A DNA stretch of 9,208 nucleotides, from assembly GCA_031255425.1 (NCBI GenBank), contig JAIRSN010000171.1, positions 1 to 9,208 on the forward strand. Reading direction: 5' to 3'. The position numbers were made by a program, and so were the translations under genes. The notes under the pieces were generated by a model. It searched no databases, was not told the origin of the DNA, and saw nothing but the letters and a program-made list of their open reading frames with translations. Within the stretch, counting starts at the first letter, position 1, and each line of letters opens with the position of its first letter. The DNA comes from Dysgonamonadaceae bacterium (lineage in GTDB: Bacteria; Bacteroidota; Bacteroidia; Bacteroidales; Azobacteroidaceae). Below, one piece after another: positions 4,329-9,208 of the stretch.

Positions 4329-7291
4329 TTCGGAACATAATATTAATCATCTTATCTTTTAGTTGCCTGGAAACACGAGCGCAAATATCCCCGGTTCTTT
4401 ATTCCACTGCCGACCCGGCAGCGATGAAGCAGTGGGTCGATTCCGTCTTCGACACGATGACTCCGGACGAGAAAATCGGGCAGTTGTTTATGATCACGGT
4501 CGATCCGAAAGCCTCTTCCCACCATCAGGTCATTAAGAATATCAAAACACAGAAAATCGGAGGCATCCTTTTCTCCGGAGGCAGCCTGAGCGACGAAGCC
4601 GAGAGCATCAACCTTTATCAGGGAGCCAGCCGCATCCCCCTGTTTATCTCTTTCGACGGCGAATGGGGACTGGCGATGCGGTTGAAAGACGATACGCCGC
4701 GATTCCCCAAAAACATTATGCTCGGAGCCATCCGCGGGGAGGAATTGATCCGGCAGTACGGCGAAGAAGTCGGGCGGGAATGTAACGAATTGGGCGTACA
4801 GATTAATTTCGCGCCGGTCCTGGACGTCAACGTGAATCCGGACAATCCGGTGATAAACGTTCGTTCGTTCGGGGAAAACCACCGGATTGTTGCCGGAAAA
4901 GGGATTGCCTACGCACAGGGACTGGAAAGCCGGAAGGTTCTTTCCGTCGGCAAGCATTTTCCCGGACACGGCGACACCTCGAAAGATTCGCACCTGACGC
5001 TCCCGCAGATCAACCACGACCGGGCGCGCTTGGATTCGATCGAATTCTATCCCTTTGTGAAATACATACAGGCAGGCATGTCCGGAATCATGACGGGACA
5101 CCTGTCCATCCCGGCATTGGACGGCGCCGCCGGTTTGCCGACCTCCCTGTCCGCCCGGGTGGTCACCGGACTGCTGACGGATGAATTTGGATTTCAAGGC
5201 TTGAAAATCACGGATGCCCTGGTGATGAAAGGCGTTGCCGGGAAAAGGAAGAGCGTCTGTGTCGACGCACTGTTAGCCGGAAACGATATTTTATTGAGTC
5301 CCGAAAAGCTGCTCGTCGAGTTTACCGCCGTGAAAAAAGCGGTTGAAGCGGGAACGATTGAGATGAAAACCATCGAGGAGAAATGCCTGAAAATCCTCTG
5401 CTATAAATACATTACCGGACTGAACAAGTACAAGCCGGTCGAAACAAAAGGACTGAAAGAACGAATCAACTCGACACATGCCGACTGGTTGAACCGGAAA
5501 TTGAACGGGGAAGCCGTCACGCTTTTGAAAAACGATTCGGCGGCGATTCCACTCAAACAGTTGGGGAAAAGAAAAATAGCCGTTCTTTCGCTGGGCAGCG
5601 AAGGCAGAAGCGAATTTCAGAAAACAATGGCATTGTACGACTTTTTTCCTTCTTTCCATTCGGCATCCGGAGAAGAAAAAGAGGAGCTGGCGGCAAAACT
5701 GGAGGCTTACGACGTGGTGATCTGTGCCGTTCATTCGGCTCAAAACGCCGGTTATGCGTCGCTGTTGCAGTCGCTGGCGGCACGGAAGGAGTTGCACCTT
5801 TGCTTTTTCCTTTCGCCTTATGCCTTGCCTTATTACAAACAGCCAATAGCATCCGCCCAATCCGTCGTTTTGGCATACGAAGACACGCGCTATGCGCAAA
5901 AAGCCGCCGCCGAAGTTATCATGGGCGGATTGCCTGCCAAAGGAAGGCTGCCGGTTTCCATCGCCGGGATGTTTGCGCAAGGGAGCGGGCTGACCACACA
6001 AAAAGTACGCTTGTCCTACCAGCATCCGGAAGAAGTGGGAATGTCGCAGAAAGTATTGAATAAAATAGCCGCCGTTGTAGAGGAAGGCATCGAAAACCGC
6101 GCCTTTCCGGGCTGCCAGATACTCGTCGCCAAGGACGGCGTTGTCGTGTACCACCGCTCGTTTGGTTCCTTTGATTATGCCGGTACGCATCCGGTTCAGA
6201 ACACGGATATTTACGACTTGGCATCCATCACCAAAGCAACCGCGACGCTTTCCGCCCTGATGAAACTGTACGATACCGGAAAAATCAACCTGAAAGACCC
6301 CTTAAGCAAGTATATTCCCGAACTGAAAGAGACGGACAAAAAAGGAATCACCATCAAGGACGCCCTTTTCCACCAGAGCGGATTGCCGGCTTTTTACCCG
6401 TTTTACCAGGAACTAATTGACACCGGCACGTATAAAGGACCCCTCTATGCTTCCAAAAGGAACCTGATATACCGGATATTGTATGACAAAAACACCTATA
6501 TGCGCACCGACTTCGAATTTTACCCTGACAGAGTGTCGCAGGCGCCGAAGCAAGGGATTCAAAAGCAGGCGGCGGAAAACTTTTACGTCTGCAACGACTT
6601 TGATAAAATGGTGATACAAAAAATAGCCGGAACCGGATTGTTGAAAAACAAAAATTACCTGTATAGCGATTTGAATTTTATCCTGTTAAAGGAGATGATC
6701 GAAAATATCACCGCGCAACCCTTGGACGCATTTGTCGAAAAGGAATTTTTTTCCGGACTGGGAGCCGCCCGAACCACTTTTTTGCCACTAAGAAGATGGA
6801 GCCGGAAAATAATTGCGCCTACCGAAAACGATGAATTTCTGAGAAATCAAATCGTAATCGGTTATCCGCAGGACGAAACCGCGGCGCTGATGGGCGGCGT
6901 ATCGGGTCATGCCGGTTTGTTTTCGAACGCCAACGATTTAGCAAAGTTGTTGCAACTCTTTTTAGACGACGGCGAGTACGGCGGCGAGCGCTACCTCTCG
7001 CAGGCAACGGCTCAACTTTTTACCCGTGCGGGCAGTCCGAATAGCCGCAGGGGATTGGGTTTCGATAAGCCGGACAAAGATAAAAAGTCGAAAAACGTAA
7101 GCGAAAAAGCTCCCGCCGGCACCTACGGGCACACGGGATATACGGGTACCTGTTTTTGGATCGATCCGGAGAATCGGTTGATATACGTGTTTTTATCGAA
7201 CCGGGTGTATCCTTCGCGGACGCAAACCCAACTGATGAACCTGAACATTCGCCCGCGGATACAGGACATTATTTATGAGTCACTGAATTAA
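4325..7291 (+). CDS. GH3 beta-N-acetylglucosaminidase fused to a beta-lactamase-fold serine hydrolase
   Basis: The 988-residue exported enzyme has three parts. After a signal peptide (about residues 1-19, ending TRAQ), residues about 30-380 are a glycoside hydrolase family 3 domain of the NagZ type: KHFPGHGDTSKDSH at 210-223 is the NagZ hallmark loop, with H223 the expected acid/base residue, and KITDALVM places the expected nucleophile at D297. Residues about 395-560 resemble a GH3 C-terminal domain. Residues about 572-985 form a serine beta-lactamase/PBP-like domain with S634-x-x-K637 (SITK), Y780-S-D782 and H936-T-G938, all three catalytic motifs. GH3 NagZ enzymes cleave GlcNAc from muropeptides. 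The Bacillus AmiE amidase belongs to the same serine-hydrolase family and works next to NagZ, so a bifunctional muropeptide-degrading enzyme is inferred; esterase or D-peptidase activity is an alternative. The start is GTG, in a GTGA overlap; no nearby ATG is in frame. Confidence 0.9.
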   Translation: MIRNIILIILSFSCLETRAQISPVLYSTADPAAMKQWVDSVFDTMTPDEKIGQLFMITVDPKASSHHQVIKNIKTQKIGGILFSGGSLSDEAESINLYQGASRIPLFISFDGEWGLAMRLKDDTPRFPKNIMLGAIRGEELIRQYGEEVGRECNELGVQINFAPVLDVNVNPDNPVINVRSFGENHRIVAGKGIAYAQGLESRKVLSVGKHFPGHGDTSKDSHLTLPQINHDRARLDSIEFYPFVKYIQAGMSGIMTGHLSIPALDGAAGLPTSLSARVVTGLLTDEFGFQGLKITDALVMKGVAGKRKSVCVDALLAGNDILLSPEKLLVEFTAVKKAVEAGTIEMKTIEEKCLKILCYKYITGLNKYKPVETKGLKERINSTHADWLNRKLNGEAVTLLKNDSAAIPLKQLGKRKIAVLSLGSEGRSEFQKTMALYDFFPSFHSASGEEKEELAAKLEAYDVVICAVHSAQNAGYASLLQSLAARKELHLCFFLSPYALPYYKQPIASAQSVVLAYEDTRYAQKAAAEVIMGGLPAKGRLPVSIAGMFAQGSGLTTQKVRLSYQHPEEVGMSQKVLNKIAAVVEEGIENRAFPGCQILVAKDGVVVYHRSFGSFDYAGTHPVQNTDIYDLASITKATATLSALMKLYDTGKINLKDPLSKYIPELKETDKKGITIKDALFHQSGLPAFYPFYQELIDTGTYKGPLYASKRNLIYRILYDKNTYMRTDFEFYPDRVSQAPKQGIQKQAAENFYVCNDFDKMVIQKIAGTGLLKNKNYLYSDLNFILLKEMIENITAQPLDAFVEKEFFSGLGAARTTFLPLRRWSRKIIAPTENDEFLRNQIVIGYPQDETAALMGGVSGHAGLFSNANDLAKLLQLFLDDGEYGGERYLSQATAQLFTRAGSPNSRRGLGFDKPDKDKKSKNVSEKAPAGTYGHTGYTGTCFWIDPENRLIYVFLSNRVYPSRTQTQLMNLNIRPRIQDIIYESLN

Positions 7292-7308
7292 ATGAATATA
7301 TTGATATT

Positions 7309-7836
7309 ATGAGATTAACAGTTGTCAGGCATACCTCTGTCAACGTGTCCGAAGGGACATGTTACGGTTTTACGGATGTTCCGCTCACCCCTTCTTTCGA
7401 CGAGGAAGCATCCGTTGTAAAAGAACAGTTGAAGGGCGAAACGTTCGATAAAGTCTATTCCAGTCCGCTTTCCCGCTGCATGCAGTTGGCAGACTATTGC
7501 GGGTTTCCCAATCCCGAATTGGATGTGCGGATCAAAGAATTGAATTTCGGCGATTGGGAAATGAAGTCTTGGATGGAGTTGGATCCGGTTGAAGCCCGTG
7601 CGTGGTTTGCCGATTGGTTGAATTATTCACCGCCCCGCGGCGAATCCTACGCAAGGATGCAGGAACGGATCAACGCTTTTCTGGACGAACTCAAAACTAC
7701 CAACCACAAAAGCTGTTGCCTTTTCACACATGGGGGCGTCATTCGATTGATTCATGTTTATTTAGGCATTTGTTCATTGGAAAACTCCTTTGAATTTCCG
7801 GTGGAATACGGACAAATTTTTCACTTAAAATTGTAA
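7309..7836 (+). CDS. cobC: Histidine phosphatase, probable alpha-ribazole phosphatase (CobC-like)
   Basis: This 175-residue cytoplasmic protein belongs to the phosphoglycerate-mutase-like histidine phosphatases. The phospho-acceptor is H8 in VVRHTSV (RHT where most relatives have RHG). Other active-site residues are R56 in SSPLSRC, E77 in KELNFGDWE and H141 in FTHGG. The CYGFTDVPLTPSF block (18-30) and the NFGDWE segment are characteristic of CobC-type alpha-ribazole-5'-phosphate phosphatases, which remove a phosphate in the lower-ligand branch of cobalamin synthesis. In most Bacteroidota cobC lies beside cobS/cobU/cobT; here it sits 17 bases behind an envelope hydrolase gene and no other cob gene is visible, so a different phosphatase role remains possible. 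Probably co-transcribed with the upstream operon. Confidence 0.75.
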   Translation: MRLTVVRHTSVNVSEGTCYGFTDVPLTPSFDEEASVVKEQLKGETFDKVYSSPLSRCMQLADYCGFPNPELDVRIKELNFGDWEMKSWMELDPVEARAWFADWLNYSPPRGESYARMQERINAFLDELKTTNHKSCCLFTHGGVIRLIHVYLGICSLENSFEFPVEYGQIFHLKL

Positions 7837-7861
7837 ATATTAAACTATGGCACGAAATTTG
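7831..7861 (+). promoter_or_regulatory. Possible promoter for the structured RNA
   Basis: TTG (7831-7833, overlapping the end of the cobC-like gene) is followed by a 20-base spacer and GAAATTTG (7854-7861), matching TAnnTTTG at seven of eight positions. Transcription would begin near 7867-7868, about 11 bases before the long closing stem. One consensus base is off, so support is moderate and depends on the RNA being real. Confidence 0.4.
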
Positions 7862-7867
7862 CCCTAA

Positions 7868-8041
7868 TTTAATCAAGTAAATATTGCCACTCTTCCGATT
7901 GGTTTTTTTTGGAAATGATTAGAAACAATTTTGCTTATAGAGGCTTGTGAAAGCAGTTATAAGAATCTCCAGAATAGTTCCAGAGTGTGTATAGTGTGTT
8001 GATTCATAGATGTGCTGATCGGAAGATGGCAATATTTTTTT
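7868..8041 (+). ncRNA. Candidate structured non-coding RNA, 6S-like topology
   Basis: Bases 7879-7899 and 8018-8037 pair as a 20-bp stem with one bulged base (C7890): 11 bp (7879-7889 with 8027-8037) plus 9 bp (7891-7899 with 8018-8026). A run of seven T follows from 8035, as after an intrinsic terminator. Inside, 7934-7963 forms an apical hairpin: CTTATA with TATAAG plus one G-U pair, a 2x2 internal loop, GCTT with AAGC, and a GUGA (GNRA) tetraloop. GGA/TCC and GATT/AATC pairings extend it outward. The rest is largely unpaired, giving closing stem, large bubble and apical hairpin, the overall shape of 6S RNA, at about 170 nt. A promoter-like element lies just upstream and no ORF crosses it. 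The 6S identity is inference from shape alone; another sRNA or a small inverted-repeat element is possible. Confidence 0.5.
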
Positions 8042-8210
8042 AGGGCATCTTCTTATTTATAAAAATATACAAAACAAAGCCTGCCACAATAAATATCCAC
8101 CCCAAAAGAAGTGATTGATTGGTTTGAAGATGACTGAAAAAAGGAACGATAAGAAAAAAGGCTCCCAAAAACACTAAAAATATCCCCAAGTTTTGTAGAA
8201 AGAATTTCAT
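8040..8210 (-). CDS. Small two-helix membrane protein, function unknown
   Basis: Starting at the ATG at 8210 the product is 56 residues: MKFFLQNLGI, then two hydrophobic helices (about residues 8-25 and 36-52) joined by a short polar turn (SHLQTNQS), ending in INKKMP. It resembles small conserved Bacteroidota membrane proteins with an MKFxxQNLG start and a C-terminal IFINK, known to me only as hypothetical. A TTG codon 21 bases upstream would add MRKRFTP, but the ATG gives the family-like N-terminus. A weak -7-like TTAATTTG (minus strand, 8236-8229) lies about 20 bases upstream. The gene is divergent from the plsC-type gene. Its stop codon (8042-8040) touches the 3' end of the structured RNA, so transcripts of the two converge and could be mutually antisense. 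Confidence 0.68.
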   Translation of the reverse strand: MKFFLQNLGIFLVFLGAFFLIVPFFSHLQTNQSLLLGWIFIVAGFVLYIFINKKMP

Positions 8211-8266
8211 AGGCGTGAAACGTTTCCGCAAATTAAACTATTTTTGACGGAAAACTAAAATATTTT

Positions 8267-8296
8267 TTTGTAAAACGAAAGAAATTTCTACATTTG
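8267..8296 (+). promoter_or_regulatory. Probable plsC promoter
   Basis: TTTG (8267-8270, at the end of a T-run) and TACATTTG (8289-8296, full match to TAnnTTTG) are separated by 18 bases, slightly short of the usual 19-21. Transcription would start near 8302, leaving a leader of about 24 bases before the ATG at 8326. The 115-base region between the divergent genes therefore serves both directions. Confidence 0.52.
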
Positions 8297-8325
8297 CATT
8301 CAGGCTTAAATTTATAACTGCTTTT

Positions 8326-9078
8326 ATGAAACACTTTCTAATTCTTTTATATCAGATTTTTATTTGGTTACCCATTTTTTTGACGGTTACTATTTTTACC
8401 GCGCTGACAGTCACCGCCGGCTGTTTTTTAGGCGGCGAGCGGTTTTTCAGTTATTATCCCGGCATGTGGTGGTCGAGAATTGTTTGTTTCATCACTTTGT
8501 GTCCCGTAAAAGTGGAAGGCAGAGAAAACCTGAACCGCAACCAATCCTACATCTTCGTGGCGAACCACCAGGGAATTTACGATATTTTTCTGATCTACGG
8601 CTACCTGAATGTCCCCATTAAATGGATGATGAAACAGAGTTTGCGCAAAATCCCTTTCGTAGGGAAGGCCTGCGAAATGGCGGGTTTTATTTTTGTGGAC
8701 AACTCATCGCCGAAATCGGTCGTGAAGACGATTCAGGATGCCGAGCAGAAATTAAAGCGCGGGGCTTCGGTTGCCCTGTTTCCCGAAGGGTCGCGGACGA
8801 CAACCGGGCGCCTGGGGAAATTCAAAAAGGGCGCTTACCAAATGGCGATCGACTTGAAACTGCCGATTGTTCCGGTCACCATCAACGGTTCGTTCCGGGT
8901 GATGCCCAAAGGGTTTTACCGGATTCGTCCCCACAAAATGGAACTGTTGATTCATAAGCCGCTGTCTACCGAAAACCTGAATCCCGGCAATGTCCGGGAA
9001 GCTGCCCTCCAAATCAGCCGTTTGATTGAACTGTCCCGGACGGAGATAGAATCCGGGTTATGGGACGAATATAAATAG
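8326..9078 (+). CDS. plsC: 1-acyl-sn-glycerol-3-phosphate acyltransferase (PlsC family)
   Basis: This 250-residue membrane-anchored enzyme transfers an acyl chain to lysophosphatidic acid to make phosphatidic acid, the second acylation in phospholipid synthesis. The acyltransferase motifs are in order: motif I NHQGIYD with catalytic H81 and D86 (NHx4D), motif II-like region around GKACEMAGFIFVDN (113-126), motif III FPEGSRT (152-158), and motif IV-like LPIVPVTINGS near residue 190. Residues about 4-35 are one or two hydrophobic helices that anchor it to the inner membrane. The ATG at 8326 fits the promoter upstream and the start of the hydrophobic anchor. It is transcribed alone, as nothing follows closely. 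Other members of the family acylate ornithine or sphingoid lipids, so substrate is inferred. Confidence 0.88.
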   Translation: MKHFLILLYQIFIWLPIFLTVTIFTALTVTAGCFLGGERFFSYYPGMWWSRIVCFITLCPVKVEGRENLNRNQSYIFVANHQGIYDIFLIYGYLNVPIKWMMKQSLRKIPFVGKACEMAGFIFVDNSSPKSVVKTIQDAEQKLKRGASVALFPEGSRTTTGRLGKFKKGAYQMAIDLKLPIVPVTINGSFRVMPKGFYRIRPHKMELLIHKPLSTENLNPGNVREAALQISRLIELSRTEIESGLWDEYK

Positions 9079-9088
9079 CCGGGATTCC

Positions 9089-9120
9089 TCTGCCCCGGGC
9101 GAAAGCCGGGGGGTGGCAGA
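9089..9120 (+). terminator. GC-rich hairpin downstream of plsC
   Basis: TCTGCC (9089-9094) pairs with GGCAGA (9115-9120). Within it a GC-rich inner stem closes on a GAAA tetraloop (9101-9104), with a bulged G on the left and extra G's and a T on the right. It begins 10 bases after the plsC stop, as expected for a transcription end, but no T-run follows, so an intrinsic terminator of standard type is not shown. It could instead be a palindromic intergenic repeat. Confidence 0.4.
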
Positions 9121-9173
9121 ACACATCCCCCCTCTCCCCGCAACTCCGGCAGCGCAGCCGCTTTTATATTTTA

Positions 9174-9208
9174 AAGAGGCACGGCATATCGGCTGTGCAT
9201 AGGGAAAC
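9174..9208 (+). promoter_or_regulatory. Possible start of a cobalamin riboswitch, cut by window end
   Basis: GCACGGC (9179-9185) and GCTGTGC (9192-9198) form a 7-bp hairpin (one G-U pair) with loop ATATCG, followed directly by ATAGGGAAAC up to the last base. In cobalamin riboswitches a variable stem is followed by a conserved A-rich-AGGGAA segment and then GGTG, which would lie beyond the window. A -7-like TATATTTT (9165-9172) precedes it. Only the 5' portion is visible and the 5'-most conserved bases are imperfect, so this is a suggestion; a B12-transport or B12-dependent gene would be expected just downstream. Confidence 0.4.

Noticed and set aside
4352..5197. 281-codon minus-strand open frame
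   Set aside because: It lies entirely opposite the GH3 domain, whose catalytic motifs are intact; composition is that of a codon-bias shadow.
5291..6190. 299-codon minus-strand open frame
   Set aside because: Opposite the GH3 C-terminal and serine-hydrolase region; no recognisable domain and rich in residues typical of antisense reading.
7879..8037. MITE or insertion-sequence relic bounded by inverted repeats
   Set aside because: No target-site duplication is seen, the arms continue into a T-run and an apical hairpin, and a promoter-like element precedes them; RNA gene fits better, though not excluded.
8040..8231. 63-residue version of the small membrane protein starting at TTG
   Set aside because: The ATG at 8210 gives the family-like MKFFLQNLG start; the extra seven residues overlap the possible -7 promoter element.
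9137..9146. CCCGCAACT read as the conserved segment of a B12 riboswitch
   Set aside because: It lies upstream of the AGGGAA segment, the wrong order for one aptamer, and is not followed by GTAA; likely coincidence.
1..9208. CRISPR arrays, tRNA or rRNA genes, integrase/transposase genes
   Set aside because: No regularly spaced repeats, no cloverleaf or rRNA-like sequence, and no recombinase motifs were seen on either strand.

Overview
The window looks like chromosomal DNA of a Bacteroidota bacterium, most likely order Bacteroidales. The basis is (i) Bacteroidota-type promoters (a TTG/TTTG element, about 20 bases, then TAnnTTTG) upstream of mlaE and plsC, (ii) start codons without convincing Shine-Dalgarno sequences, (iii) exported proteins with 'AQ' signal-peptide ends, and (iv) gene families typical of that phylum (a 5'-nucleotidase split over two genes, a GH3/serine-hydrolase fusion, a CobC-like phosphatase with an RHT motif). 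No species can be named from sequence alone.

Layout. Bases 1-1200 hold no intact gene. The stretch is AT-rich and contains decayed fragments: the minus-strand remnant of an AAA/DUF4143 ATPase with an in-frame stop, a fragment of an RHS/YD-repeat core protein, and a probable broken small lipoprotein. Between them lie palindromic repeats, one of which has a truncated copy exactly where the RHS homology ends. From 1201 to 7836 six plus-strand genes are packed with overlaps or a 17-base gap, apparently one operon behind a good promoter at 1142-1172: mlaE-type permease, mlaF-type ATPase, 5'-nucleotidase C-terminal-domain protein, 5'-nucleotidase metallophosphatase-domain protein, a 988-residue GH3 plus beta-lactamase-fold hydrolase, and a CobC/phosphoglycerate-mutase-like phosphatase. 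Bases 7837-8040 carry no protein gene but hold a strongly structured element (a 20-bp closing stem, a large bubble, an apical GNRA hairpin, then a T-run), with a promoter-like sequence just upstream. It is a candidate stand-alone non-coding RNA with a 6S-like overall shape. A small two-helix membrane protein gene follows on the minus strand, its stop codon abutting the RNA's 3' end. A divergent plsC-type acyltransferase (8326-9078) comes next. The last 130 bases contain a GC-rich hairpin and, at the very edge, a hairpin followed by ATAGGGAAAC that resembles the first part of a cobalamin riboswitch cut off by the window end.

How the genes work together. The operon is centred on the cell envelope: lipid traffic across the periplasm (MlaEF), periplasmic nucleotide dephosphorylation (the split nucleotidase), and muropeptide breakdown (the GH3 hexosaminidase fused to a serine hydrolase of the family containing Bacillus AmiE). 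PlsC adds phospholipid synthesis. CobC is the outlier by pathway, and the possible B12 riboswitch at the right edge is the only other cobalamin-linked signal.
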